Positions 22,625 to 33,883 of a stretch of 64,000 nucleotides of DNA are shown here, piece after piece. Every line of letters begins with the position of its first letter. Positions within the stretch are counted from its first letter, which is position 1. Both the position numbers and the translations under genes were made by a program. This stretch comes from Collybiopsis luxurians FD-317 M1 (taxonomy: Eukaryota; Basidiomycota; Agaricomycetes; Agaricales; Omphalotaceae), in contig KN834814.1 of assembly GCA_000827265.1 (NCBI GenBank), positions 149,273 to 213,272 of the forward strand, read 5' to 3'. The notes beneath the pieces were generated by a model. The model ran no database searches and had not been told where the DNA came from. It saw only the letters and a program-made list of their open reading frames with translations.

Positions 22625-24331
22625 ATGAATTCGATGGTCGCTCAACAAGTCTCAGAAGCAAAGCAAATGTGCGTCCTGGAATGACAATAAAATTCAAACT
22701 CTAAACAGTTTTTCAATGTAGACAATTACAGAGCTATTTCTATCTGTTCTCGACAAGTAAATTCCTCTGTCCTTTAGATTCGAGTTCAATGTCAGAATGA
22801 TCTTTAGCGTTATTGTACTGGGACCATCTGCTGACCCTTTGTACGTGTATCTGTGCTACTTGGTCAACATCCTCTGGATTCATAGTTTTTACAGCGGATG
22901 AGGTTCAGCTTTTATGGAAACGCTCAATACGCCCAGCCACAGCGCTTTTCTTCCTCATTCGCTACCTTGCGGTGCTAGGAAACATTCTCATGACCCTATG
23001 GGTCTTCCCCAGCAACTTTCCCGAATTAGTTAGCTCTTTCCACTCCAATTTTTCAGTCCGAGCGTTAGTTGATTTTTCGAATGAAAGAGGTACCGGATAC
23101 TCTGCATTCATGTGGTTTTGACTGGAAATCGATAGTTTTCTCAGCTGTCGGCGGCTCCATATCTCTCGCGAACTCATGTTTGTCGCAATGCAGACCTTAA
23201 TTTGCGGTAAGATTTATTACAGGAGTTCAAAAAACTGAAATGACCCCGTCCGGACTCCAGCGCTTCTTACCATCCGCATATATGCCTTGTACCATTGCAG
23301 CAAGCGCGTCCTTATTGTTCTCCTATTCATTGGGATTATATTGATGGCACTGGCGATTGTAAGTGCTCCCCTCATCCCCCTCGGGTTTGTTTCATTGGAG
23401 TTCGATATAGTTCTCGGCACTCTTTGATCAATCAAACGAGTCGGAAGAGACCCCCTTGGGATGCCATGCAGAATTATCTTTCCTTGCGTGCGTACCTCAT
23501 TCTCCACCTTGAATTGAATTGGCCACTCACTTTGCATGCAGAGCCGTTAGTACGTCGTTGGTAAGCCTATAAGCTATCGAAATATCTTAACTCTGCCCTA
23601 TAGAAATTGGAGCCGCCTGGGAGGCTTTGTTTCTATATGATGTGATACTATTCACTATGATACTTTACAGAGCCTACAAAACCCGTCACGAACTGCGAAT
23701 TCTCCGAAAATTCGAGATATCTCTGCTTGTAATCGTTCTCCGAGATGGTAAGAAACGAAATATCAATTTTAACTGCTTTGTTGCGATGAGGAAGACTCAT
23801 CTCGCATCTTTGGACTGTGTAGGAACTTTTTACTTTGGGTGAGTCCTGTGAAGGGTAGACGCCCTAATATAAACTTGATTATCCCCTTCGTGTTCGAAGC
23901 ATTATGACTTTTGCAAATGCGGTAAGTGTTAAATGCCTTTTTACCTAGAATATCGCTCTTAACGCCTCTTGCAGATCAACATATCAACGTTTTACGTAAG
24001 TAGCAGTTCCACTGTTTCCAAATTAAACCCCTTATTCAAAGTTCTTTTAGTATCCCTTGGTATGTTTGGCATAGCTCTTGGAAAGCTGGTGTTGCACTTA
24101 CAAACTAGCCATACGTACGGGGTTCACTGTCCATATTTGCCAGCAGGTACGAATTTTCGCCATCTCCTCTGCTCTGTTATATTCAGTCCTCAACTACCCA
24201 TTCTGCGTAGCATTTCTGTTACCATGATGTCGCGGCTCGTTTTTAATCTACATGAAATTGCAGATTCAGGGCTGTATACTTCGCATATATCCACTATCCA
24301 ATTCACAGCGACTCCGTCAGACTCGTCGTGA
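22625..24331 (+). CDS. DUF6533-domain membrane protein, tandem copy 2
   Basis: Same family and exon layout as copy 1. The ATG at 22625 gives MNSMVAQQVSEAKQ. The signature region reads TADEVQLLWKRSIRPATALFFLIRYLAVLGNILMTL. Further on, CRRLHISRELMFVAMQTLIC, then ALYHCSKRVLIVLLFIGIILMALAI, then AAWEALFLYDVILFTMILYRAYKTRHELRILRKFEISLLVIVLRDG give the middle and late helices. The C-terminus is SVTMMSRLVFNLHEIADSGLYTSH and stops at 24329-24331. No disabling change was found in the parts compared. Unit 2 differs from its sisters by the hAT-like element in its promoter-side spacer, about 280 bp upstream of the start, which could alter expression. Confidence 0.72.
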
Positions 24332-24617
24332 CATCTCCCTGTCATGTCTCATGCATTCGTTCTATCTTCTATGTATGTATATGCCATGAAAGAGCTTACC
24401 TGGCGCAATCGAATGTTTGCGATATAACTTTCCCTTTTCCCATACATAAGTACTCCAGACCAAGCTACGCACTCATCACTCACCAATGGCAGTCACATAC
24501 AGGTGGTCTTGAACTTGCGCAAGGGGCGCATTGCGAAAGGTGGTAGGCGGTAAGCTGGTCCTCATATACCATGCCCAATTGAACCGTCAAAGCAGAATAA
24601 GGTCAGCCACATTACGC

Positions 24618-25048
24618 AGTCAGTGTTTGAATCCCACTTTCAATTGGCAACCTGATTTTCCTACAGTCGAAGCTGTAGAGCGTTCATGGATGGAGCTCAC
24701 ATCAAATGTCGCATCATGTGCAACACCGCGGTTCGAGTTCAAGACTACACCAGCTGCACAGAGGAATGAGAGCAATAGCGATCAGAAGTATTGTTCTATC
24801 CCAGCGTGTATAGATCCAAAACATCAAGAAACCCACGAGTCCTCCCCAGGGCCTTCTTGTAGAGTTAAACCTGTTTACATTTCGTCGCCTCTTTCACGAC
24901 GAGAACGACACATCCTCGGAAGGCCTTGGGCAGCCTTTCTATCGTTGGGGTAGGAGATATAACTACCCCAGCTGCGTACGCACGTATTGATGCTGCGACA
25001 TTGCTGGGCAAGGGGGGTATGAAGGCTTTCGAGATTCTTTCCGGGTAA
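24618..25048 (+). pseudogene. CCT8 intron fragment and DHODH C-terminus relic (copy 2)
   Basis: At 24618-24665, GTCAGTGTTTGAATC, then CACTTT(C/A)AATTG matches the last-intron region of CCT8 near 17258. After about 200 bp of unrelated sequence, 24876-25048 matches the DHODH 3' end: CGTC, CTCTT, CACGACGAGAACGA, then GTTGGGGTAGGAG, ACTACCCCAGCTGCGTACG, GACATTGCTGGGCAAGG, then GAGATTCTTTCCGGGTAA. Several deletions break the frame. It precedes DUF6533 copy 3. Its breakpoints differ from copy 1 at 21.1 kb, so the two units did not arise by simple repetition of one event. Confidence 0.78.
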
Positions 25049-25782
25049 TGCTTGATGAGGCTCGTTGTACATCTGATAGCAAATGAACCAGGACACTTGC
25101 GAAGCCCGCCCTCAAACATATCGAACAGTGAACAGTCTCTCATTCAAGCTGCACGTAATTTTCACTGCCTGCCTAAAAAACCCACGCTACACCTCGTCGG
25201 CAAGACTGAAATCAAATTACCCCATAAGGAGATCAGAGACATTGAGAAATTAGGTCGTGGCTTCAACTATGTTGCAGCATCCAACGCTCCACGGTTGACT
25301 TGGTTGCATGGTTCGCGATGGTCTGGAGGATCTACTAGAGATGCGTCTTGAACGAAATCGCCATATCCTGGTTATAATCAATTCATTCAAAGTCTCGACA
25401 TTTAGTAGAGGCGACATGGATACTCTGGCGCCGTTTCCACTCAATCAGTGTTGACCGTCAAAACATGATTATTGGTCAGAGCCAGCCTAGTGCAGCTTAT
25501 GGTTAGATATCTGAACACGTTCACGTTAGATACTAGCTTGTGCTGCGTTGCTGATATCAGGCTATGGAGTTGAACATTCCAGCCAACCGTCATTCTGGAA
25601 CTGATGACTGTCTATCTACGGGGACAGTCTGCTCACGGGAGGCCTGTGATTGAAATGGTGATTACACATCCCACTGCTAAAAATTGTCAACTGCGATCGC
25701 CACTCGGCGCTCATATGTACAAAAAGACTTGAGACCGAACTCCTTGGCGAACCGATTTTTACATTCAAGGTCATAGCTGATT

Positions 25783-27503
25783 ATGAATTCGACATTCACT
25801 CAACAAGTCTCAGTGGCAGAGCAAATGTGCGTCCTAGAATGACAATGGGATTTCAACTCAAAATGCTTTTTTCAATGCAGACAATTACAGAGCTATTTCG
25901 ATCTGCCCTCGACAAGTAAGTTCCCGGGTCCTTTTGATCTCAGCTCGATTTCAGAATAATCTTAGCGTTATTGTTCTGGGACCATCTGCTGACCCTTTGT
26001 TCGTATATCCGTGCTATTTTGTCAACATCCTCTGGGCTCACAGTTTTTACAGCGGATGAGGTTCAGTACTTATGGAAACGCCCAGTACGCCCAACTACGG
26101 CGCTTTTCTTCCTCAGCCGCTACGTTGCGGTGCTAGGAAATATTGTCATGACCCTATCGGTCTTCTCTAGCACCTTTCCCGAATCAGTTAGCTCTTTCCC
26201 TTCTAATTTTGAGCCTTAATTGATTTTTTAAATGAAAGAGGTACCGAGTATTCTGCATTCGTGTTATTTCGACTGGAAATCGACAATTTTCTCAGCTGTT
26301 GGCGATATCATATCTCTCACGAACTCCTCCTCATCGCGATGCAGGCCTTAGTTGGCGGTAAGAGCTACTATTCCATGAGTTCGAAGAACTAAAACGAACC
26401 CTTCCGGACTTCAGCGCTTCTGACCATTCGCATATATGCCCTGTACCATAGCAGCAGGCGGGTTCTTACTGCTCTCGTTTTGATTGCGAGTGTATTGGTG
26501 GCACTAGCGATTGTACGTGCCCCGCTCAACCCCTTCAAGCTTGCTTTCATGGGAGCTCTTTATAGTTCTCAGCATTCTTTGGTCAATCAAATGAATCGGA
26601 AGAGGCTCCATTAGGGTGCCATACAGAATTATCGTTCCTCGCGTGCGTACCCCATTCTCCACCTTAAATCGGATTGGCCATTCACTCTGCATGCAGTGCC
26701 GTTAGTACGTCATTGGCAAGCCTATAAGCTACTTGGATATCTCCACTTACTCGATAGAAATTGGAGCTGCCTGGGAGGCTTTGTTTCTGTACGATGTAAT
26801 ACTATTCGCTATGATACTTTACAGAGCCTACAAAACCCGCCACGAGCTACAATTTCTCCGACAAACCAAGATCTCTTTGCTTGTCATTGTTCTTCGAGAT
26901 GGTGAGGAATTAAACATCCAATTTCGACTGTTTCGCTGCCAGTGAGGGAGACTCATCTCACATCTTTGAATTCTGTAGGAACTGTCTACTTTGGGTGAGT
27001 CCTGTGAAGGGTAGATGCCCTAAAACAGACTTGATTTTACCCCTTATGTTCGAAGCATGATGGCTTTTGCAAATGCGGTGAGTGTTAGATCACTTTTTAC
27101 TTGGAGTATCGCTCTTAACGCCTCTTGCAGATCAACATATCAACGTTCTACGTGAGTAGCAGTACCACTGTCTTGAAACTCAAACCCTCATTCAAAGTTC
27201 TTTCAGTATCCTCTGGTATGTTTGGTATAGCTCTTGGAAAACTGAAGCTGTAGTTAGTACTTGCAACCTAGCCATACGTACGGGGCGCACTGTCCACATT
27301 CGCCAGCAGGTGTGAATCTTCACGATCTTCTCTGCCCAATTATATCCGGTCCTGAACTATCCATTCTGCGTAGCGTTTCCGTGACCATGATGTCGCGGCT
27401 TGTTTTAAACCTTTATAAAACCGCAGATTCAGGGCTGTATACTTCGCATATAACGACTATCCAATTCCGAGTCACAGCGCCTCCGTCAGAGTCGTCGTCG
27501 TAA
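25783..27503 (+). CDS. DUF6533-domain membrane protein, tandem copy 3
   Basis: Third head-to-tail copy. The ATG at 25783 gives MNSTFTQQVSVAEQ. The signature reads TADEVQYLWKRPVRPTTALFFLSRYVAVLGNIVMTLSVF. It continues with CWRYHISHELLLIAMQALVG, then EIGAAWEALFLYDVILFAMILYRAYKTRHELQFL, and ends SVTMMSRLVLNLYKTADSGLYTSH with the stop at 27501-27503. Differences from the sisters: a TAA just after SSFPSNFEP near 26217, which matters only if that stretch is exonic, and a TAG near 27253 in the frame of the Leu-rich exon, where copy 1 reads LMLYLQPSH. These may be absorbed by splicing or may be lesions. This copy is thus less certain to be functional. Confidence 0.62.
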
Positions 27504-28177
27504 CGTCTCCCTATCATGTCTCATGTATTCGTTCTAGAGTATGTATGTGCCATAAAAGAGCTTACATGGCGCAATCAGATGTTTCCCATACATATAACTT
27601 CCCCTTTCCTATACACGGACTAATCAATAGCAGTCACATTCAGATGGTTCCGAACTGGCGCAAAAGGCGCACTGCGAAAGATGGTAGGCGGTAAGCTGGC
27701 CCTCACATCATACCCAACTAGATGGTCAAAGCAGAATATATCCCTACCAAAATTAGAAATAATAATGAGAAACCTGTATTCAGTTTAAACGGCCATCGGG
27801 CACTTTTGATGGTGGGCAAGCTATATGATAGATAGGGAGGCAATAGAGAAAGAAAAGTCATATCAATCGAGACTTTGGTTGCAAGGCGGCGATGAGCCTA
27901 TACTGAATTTGGCGTAGGAAAAGAGGCTAAGAAGTGACAAATTCAATGATCATGAGGACCATCAATCACAACGTCCCGCTCTTCAAAGGCTTCCCCAGGT
28001 TCGATACTCATCCTTAGTAACGAGGGAGGTTGGTGAGGTTCGGAAATCCTGCCGCGGCACAAAAGTTGATGTTAGAATGTGGTCTGTTAGTCGCGGCTAA
28101 TGTAAAATCAAAGCAAATAAGGTAGTAGATGATTTGACAGAGTACAACACAGCATAAATATTTGTATCAAGCCGTCT
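27504..28177. other. Intergenic between DUF6533 copy 3 and MPDU1
   Basis: The first 230 bp continue the tandem unit (GGTAGGCGGTAAGCTGG is shared with 24540-24560). On the minus strand at about 27958-28045 a short frame reads MSIEPGEAFEERDVVIDGPHDH to a stop, preceded by an AG acceptor-like site. It looks like a terminal exon but has no partner I could join. Confidence 0.35.
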
Positions 28178-29119
28178 CTAATCGACCTTCCTCTCCCATT
28201 TCCTGTTCGATCCCTCGGCGTGGTCAACACGCTGCATCGGTCTGGATCTCCTCTGGCGCCCATTCGACAAGAAATAATCTTGAGTAAGAGTTTCGTCGAC
28301 AGGTTCGAGCGGAGCTGGAGGGACCTTTTCCTTTTCCTCAACTTTGACCTTCTTATGTACCGGTGGAACGTTGCCCCAGTACATGACCATCTGAATCCCA
28401 ATGATGAGATTGAGGATCAAGGCGAGGGCAAAGCCTGCCTGTACAACGGGATCGCCAACCTCAGTGGACGTGGTGAATAGACGTGCCACGCATCCCAGGA
28501 TCTGCGAGACTACAGCGAACGTCGAGAGCTGGCCGGTGGATTTGGCTTGATGGTTCGCAGTGATCTGGGGCAGCTTTGAAAACAATGAAAGCGGGAGAGT
28601 GGCGAACTGCAGGTATGCCAGACTCTCGAGGGACAGCGAATAAAGGGTTGAGATACTGGCAACAAAGAATGCGGTCAAGAGACCGGTATCACCAGTTCTA
28701 CGAGATGGGTTGGGAGAGTACCCATACACAATTGTCAGGATGGACACAACGATATCCTGAATTCCGAGGAAGAAATTTTCCCCATAAGTCGAGAAGGGAA
28801 AAGAGTTTCGATAAGAATAGAAGAGGGTGATGAGGTAGGAAAGCGTTTCGAGAACATAAGACGGCAGCGAAAGCCCCGTCGAATCCTGGGTTCGCAGAAT
28901 GACAGCAATTTGGGGAACCTTTACAATCGATCCACCAACAACTATAGCAATGCCTAATCCTTTACTCAGAGCAAGCTTGACACATTTGATGTCAGAAAAG
29001 TCCAGCTGCTCAATGAGTTTTGTGTAGCATTTCTCGTCGAGGAGAGACACCCCCAAGTCCCTTATGGGCCTAGGAAGATTCTTGGTGATGATAGTTAGCT
29101 TTTCAGCAACTGTTTCCAT
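28178..29119 (-). CDS. Mannose-P-dolichol utilization defect 1 homologue (PQ-loop protein)
   Basis: ER membrane protein needed for use of dolichol-phosphate-mannose and -glucose in N-glycan and GPI assembly; PQ-loop family. A single exon of 313 residues starts at the ATG at 29119. The first PQ loop reads GGSIVKVPQIAVIL with Pro-Gln at residues 69-70, followed by SGLSLPSYVLETLSYL-type text (TGLSLPSYVLETLSYL). The second reads LPLSLFSKLPQITANH with Pro-Gln at 184-185, followed by STGQLSTFAVVSQILG. Helices between and after fit the usual seven-helix arrangement, ending with FALALILNLIIGIQMVMYWG. The last 60 residues are charged and cytosolic. Length is slightly above the animal homologue because of this tail. 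Confidence 0.9.
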   Translation of the reverse strand: METVAEKLTIITKNLPRPIRDLGVSLLDEKCYTKLIEQLDFSDIKCVKLALSKGLGIAIVVGGSIVKVPQIAVILRTQDSTGLSLPSYVLETLSYLITLFYSYRNSFPFSTYGENFFLGIQDIVVSILTIVYGYSPNPSRRTGDTGLLTAFFVASISTLYSLSLESLAYLQFATLPLSLFSKLPQITANHQAKSTGQLSTFAVVSQILGCVARLFTTSTEVGDPVVQAGFALALILNLIIGIQMVMYWGNVPPVHKKVKVEEKEKVPPAPLEPVDETLTQDYFLSNGRQRRSRPMQRVDHAEGSNRKWERKVD

Positions 29120-29404
29120 TACTTTGGCTGACGCGTTCCTGCAGTGCGACTAGTTTTGAGAAATGGTGAACCGTAGGGGTAGCGCGACGTTGATGACGGA
29201 CGAAAGGAAAGAACGTGTTGAGCGCTTATTGATGAGCGCGCGCTCGTCCCGGCCCGGATCACACCGCGCCAAACCCACACGGTGAATGTCCTCTTCTTGT
29301 TGCACCTTGCAGCTGTAAAGTGGCATATATTACCCGAGTTACATGCATAGCGTAGTCAATAAATGTCCTATGTATAGGTATTTAATAAGTTAGTGGTTGA
29401 GAGC

Positions 29405-30378
29405 TCAATCATGGGTCGCAACCCATTTCCTAACCTCTTCTGACTTCTGGAGGTCTGTTGCCTCCGTCTCCGACATAGCTCGGCCACGATCAAACATACC
29501 CAATGGCCAATCAAAATTTGGATCTGTATCATAGTCATCGTCATCCTCCGTCCGGAATTGGAGCTCGAATTAAGCAATGTTTGGTAATTTCTGGAATTCA
29601 CGAGTCTTGAACTTTCGAATAGTACATTGAAGATAGTGCCATCTGAAGATGTCGGGAGGGGGAAGCGGATGATCAGAAGGGGATCAACGATAAGTTAGGT
29701 GGATATATTGCACGACCATGCAAAAGAGGGATATTGGCAAAGTAGCCCTCTTGAGTAAGCCCGCCAATAGTGGGTCTCTTGTTCTCTGAAAAGTTATGAA
29801 CCACAAGCTCGTATGCAGGCTGAGCAATTGGTTTGTCAATATCTGGATCAACAACACAATGTAAAGCTCACCCTGGATGGATCTTGCTAGAATCCTAACT
29901 GATAGTCTTCGAAAAGTATACCTTAGTTGATAGTGAGAGTCACGCCGAACACGGGATCGAAGATCGCAAGCCCAAGCGGAGGCGGCCCTACAAAATTCGA
30001 ATACAGTATTCGCGCCTGATGATCCCCGATACGCTTGGGACAAATATGGCTATTCGCTAGCACAAGAGGGTTTCCCTCTCCTCAAATCCAACATACGTCA
30101 TCTCGCCGGAGAACTTGCTCTCTCATTGTTGGACCAGTTTTGGATTTGCAAGCGCGTCCATTGATCTTGGTAATCTGGATTGGAACAGAGACTCTGTATT
30201 CGTATCTAGAAGCGTGAAGAGGGTCGGATCCATTGACGGGATGGGGAGGGGCACCGCTAGGGTTTAAGTTATCTAGAATGTACAGGCTTCCCCTTCGAAG
30301 ACGTGGGTCGAACAGATCATAGGCTATGTCAATCAGCCACTGAGAGCCATCCGCGGCAAATTCTTGAAACTCCGTCAA
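29405..30378 (-). pseudogene. HNH-nuclease family protein, several lesions
   Basis: A fungal family with an HNH-type core and an acidic C-terminus. Near 30090, MREQVLRRDD leads across a short intron into SHICPKRIGDHQARILYSNF, the expected Cys/His core. The sequence PPPLGLAIFDPVFGVTLTIN then meets TAA (about 29928) in front of GILFEDYQLGF, which the family normally reads through. Downstream, YELVVHNFSENKRPTIGG... needs a one-base frame change near 29670 to reach DHPLPPPDIFRWHYLQC. That stretch meets another TAA after KLPNIA (about 29574), followed by FELQFRTEDDDDYDTDPNFDWP and the terminal WVATHD. No ATG was found for the 5' end. With at least three lesions this is a relic. Confidence 0.7.
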
Positions 30379-30622
30379 GGGTCCTTGCGGGAGCAGTAAG
30401 TAAACCCTGGGTTTGGGAAGGAAGTTCTACAGTGTACGCTGCGGCGACGTCTTGACTATTTGAAATCTAAGGGATGTCGAGATAGAGGCCCACACGATTA
30501 TAAGCAATGCATAGAGAAAGCGTTGAAACTTCTTGAGGATGTTCATGCTGGAGAGTGGCTCTGGTGACCATGGGGGAGATGGTGGTAGTTCATTGCTCTC
30601 ACGTGCCACAAGATCCCCCATC

Positions 30623-31420
30623 ATGTCCCTCGACCTCAGTCTCTCGTTCGATTCCCTTGCTCGCGTCGACGGCTCAGCCCGCTTCGGCTTTGGCCAATAC
30701 CCCCAATTCCTCACCAGCATATCCGGTCCCATCGAAGTCCGTCTCGCAGCAGAACAACCTTCACAAACCACAATTGAAGTTTTCGTCCGTCCATTAACAA
30801 ATGTACCCGGTACAGAATCCAAAGCGGCCTCCACGATCCTGAAAGAAATCATACAGACCCAAGTGATCATGGAGGCCAATCCGAGAACACTAGTGCAATT
30901 CGTCGTACAGGCTCTGGTCCCAATGTCATCGTCGAAATTTTCCGACGAGTTAATGGCGGCGATGATCAATTCTTGTACATTGTCATTGCTGAATGCAGGC
31001 TCGGTGCCCATGCGGGGCGTAATATGCGCTGTACTCGTAGGTCAAGTATCGTCGGCTGAAGATGAGGCTGCGTATATCGTTCAGCCTACGGAAGCTCAGG
31101 CATCTCGTATGGATGCAGGCGGTTGCTTTGCCTTCTTATTTTCGAATTCTTCTTCTGGTTCACTTGAATCGTCCTGTGTCTGGACGAATTGGCGCTCTTT
31201 ACGACAGAGATCTAGCGGTTCTGCTGTCGAAAAGGGTTTAGTGAGTGGACGCGAAGTCGCGAGAGACGCGGCACGGGAGGTTTGGGAGCGAATGAAGTCG
31301 CTGGTCGAAGAAAGGGAAACTCCGAAGTCCAGCTCGCTGAAAATCTCTGCCAAAACCGTAAAGCCAAAAAAGATGGACGTAGAAAAAGAAGACGATGATG
31401 ATGCAAAGATGGAAATCTAA
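30623..31420 (+). CDS. RRP46: Exosome complex subunit Rrp46 (RNase PH-like)
   Basis: Non-catalytic RNase PH-like ring subunit of the RNA exosome, which trims and degrades RNA in nucleus and cytosol. Single exon, 265 residues. I chose the ATG at 30623 because the fold starts directly after it (DGSARFGFGQYPQFLTSISGPIEVRLAAEQP). The frame stays open to 30533, but that extension shows no domain. Family text: TLVQFVVQALVPMSSSKFSDELMAAMINSCTLSLLNAGSVPMRGVICAV. The usual RNase PH phosphate-binding arginine pattern is not conserved, as expected for Rrp46. The C-terminus adds a charged tail rich in Lys, then Asp/Glu (EKEDDDDAKMEI), longer than in yeast Rrp46. Confidence 0.85.
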   Translation: MSLDLSLSFDSLARVDGSARFGFGQYPQFLTSISGPIEVRLAAEQPSQTTIEVFVRPLTNVPGTESKAASTILKEIIQTQVIMEANPRTLVQFVVQALVPMSSSKFSDELMAAMINSCTLSLLNAGSVPMRGVICAVLVGQVSSAEDEAAYIVQPTEAQASRMDAGGCFAFLFSNSSSGSLESSCVWTNWRSLRQRSSGSAVEKGLVSGREVARDAAREVWERMKSLVEERETPKSSSLKISAKTVKPKKMDVEKEDDDDAKMEI

Positions 31421-31945
31421 TTTAGAGCGACGAAACTCTTTGGTATTTTTCCAGTACCCTTCCTCGGAAATGCTTGCACTGACACCAAGTTTTAGTTGGA
31501 CGAAACATGTTGACTGGTAGATCGAAGGACACAGCTTCTCTGCCTTGTTGTCTGTTAGCCCCTCGATCGGACTTGAAAACCATTGAACTTTCAGCATTAC
31601 ACGCTAATTGGAACCAAGTCCACACCGCTGTTGAATCACCTTACGGTGACCAACGATTTGCATCGAACACTGTGTGGTCAGCAGAAACCCGAGATATGGC
31701 TAGTGCTATTCCAACTAGAACGAGATCTCGCAATGGGACCGCCTTTTTTGAATATGTAAAAAAAAACTACAGTTACACTCGAAAGCAGCAATACATCGAC
31801 GAGAGAAAAAAAAGGTCCACCCAAATAAGTATTGGTAGTAATTTATGTATGTGCGTTATGTTATGCAGCAAAAGAATACGAATTGATAGCGGTACGATGC
31901 AAAGAGATAAACGAACAATGAATCGAGATGACAAGGTGGGCAAGT
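31421..31945. other. Convergent intergenic region
   Basis: Shared 3' region of RRP46 (+) and the histone-fold gene (-). A 151-codon plus frame at 31507-31962 has no domain and overlaps the neighbouring stop codon; I see nothing else. Confidence 0.4.
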
Positions 31946-33737
31946 TCATCCCACTCGGCTAGAGGCCCTATTTCTGGCAGCGGCACCTAACGAAATCGTC
32001 CCAGCGCTGGGCTTACGTTCAAGATCATGGACACTACCATGATGATGATTGCTCGACCCCAATACACTTCCCAGCCGCGCTCGTTGCGGTTTTGAAGGTG
32101 CCAGCGGAACTCGGAAGTCCTTGTGCTCGTGATCCCATGTAGCAAACAATCGAGCGTCGGGTAAGACGGGCGGTGGTTCTTTTTTCGAGTCTTTTGTGTT
32201 GTTGGTGTTGTTAGGTGCGGCATTGGCATTCTCGGTTGGCAGTGTATTGGCATTCCATGGTGCTGGAATGCCAACTCCGTATGTGAGAACTTTGTTGTTC
32301 CGACTGAGGGGAGGGGGATGTGTTAGACGAGTTGCGCGTGACAGGATTGCAGGCTGTGAGGGGGATAAGTCGGTCAAAGAGTCATAAAAAAGGAGAGAAA
32401 GGAATGCGAACCGGAAGGACATGTCGAGCAAGTTCCGGAATCCTCGAGCCCTGTTGGCTCACCAACTGCGATATTCTCTCGGTAGAAGCGACCGAACGAG
32501 GCGCAGTGGAGGGAAATTTAAAGTCTTTATCCTTCTTCCCCGCCTCCGTTGCAGGTGGGTCACCAATCAAAACCGGATACGTGGGTCCAATTGACGATGT
32601 ACGAGGTTGATTGGTGACCAGATTGGAGAATAATGTGTCTGGAAGATCCCAACGAGGGGTGCTCTGAGTAAGAGCCAACAAAGCCATGGCAACTTTGTGT
32701 CTCTGAGGGTTTGCTGTCTGGGCACTTGAAGGGGTTGGGTGGGTAAGAATATCATGGTAAGCAACTATAAGCGAAGGTTCGGTTGCTGGAGTTGGCCAAC
32801 GGGGTTCGGGGCGCGATAATGCAGTAGAGGGTTGACTTGAAGGAAGATGCCATTCTGAGACGGACGATATGGATGATTGGGAATAGGGAACCTGAACTAG
32901 ATAGTCTGAAGCGGCAGCCGAAGTGGAAGCTATAGCCTGTTGTGGCGGGTTTACCGGGGGAGGTGTCGGAGGTTTCTCGATGCCTGCACCCTGTAACGGG
33001 TGAAGCAGCGAATCGGTTGGGAGTATTCGAGGTGAATGCGGAGATGAAGGAGGTGGCGAATCGTGAGTTGTGGAAGGGAAGGGAGGGAAGAATGATGGAA
33101 CGTGTTCAGGAGGGTCCCAATCCATAGTTCTCTGTCTTTTTCGAGCTGGAGACAGCGGGTCGTCCATAATAGAGTCGCGTTTAAATGCCGCGGAAAAGGG
33201 TTCAGACGTATCCATGGCGAAATCTTCATTGGCTGAAGCATCCTGCTCTTCATCTTCTTCATCTTCCTCCCCAAGGGTTTGCTCGAGTTCTGGCGGAACT
33301 TGGCCGTAATGCAAGGGAATAAGATCATCAGTGTCTGCCCTTAAACCCTCCGAAAGTTGAGCTGCAAGATGTTGGACAGACATTAGGCTCCATTAAGACG
33401 ACAACTAACCTTTGAACTCTTTCAAGTCTTCGACTCTGCGCAGGGATTTGAACAGCGCATAACGGTTGAGTTCAACGCCTTCGGTCGTGCCAAATTCATG
33501 CAATTCTTCGATACTAACGCCCAGTTCGTCCAAAGCAGCTACCGCATCTTTAGCCGTAAGCCGTGTTCTTCCAGAATGTTCAGCATATTTGGCGCATGTG
33601 GAGGCCAAGAGGGTCAGATATCGAGCAAGAAGGTCGGTGAGCACTAATGAAGCCTGGGTCGAGGAACGAGAAAAGTTTTGGGCATGAAGTGTTCTAATCG
33701 TCACAGATTCCAAAAGCTTCTGGGCACCGCCGTCCAT
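31946..33737 (-). CDS. Bromodomain-associated histone-fold protein, TAF3/TAF8-type
   Basis: Probable TFIID-type factor: the N-terminus is a BTP histone fold, used to pair with another histone-fold TAF. Exons 33410-33737, 32412-33361 and 31946-32353 join in frame to give about 561 residues. The ATG at 33737 starts directly at the fold (MDGGAQKLLESVTIRTLHAQ). The fold continues with ARYLTLLASTCAKYAEHSGRTRLTAKDAVAALDELGVSIEEL. The middle is disordered, with an acidic run (EEDEEDEEQDASANED), a KR-rich patch (ARKRQR) and many Ser/Pro. No PHD finger is visible, unlike animal TAF3. The gene lies 146 bp downstream of the truncated cullin on the same strand. TAF3, TAF8 or a related SAGA-type protein cannot be told apart here. 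Confidence 0.7.
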
Positions 33738-33883
33738 GAAATGCCCGTTGAGATCGTCGCTGTCCCCGCAAAGACCAACGACCAGCGCAGACGAAATTCT
33801 CAGGATCACGCATAGCTAATTGCTCATCGTAGTGCTCATCCAACGGAGAGCCGGGAAGGAAAAGTATGTACGCTATTCAAAAC

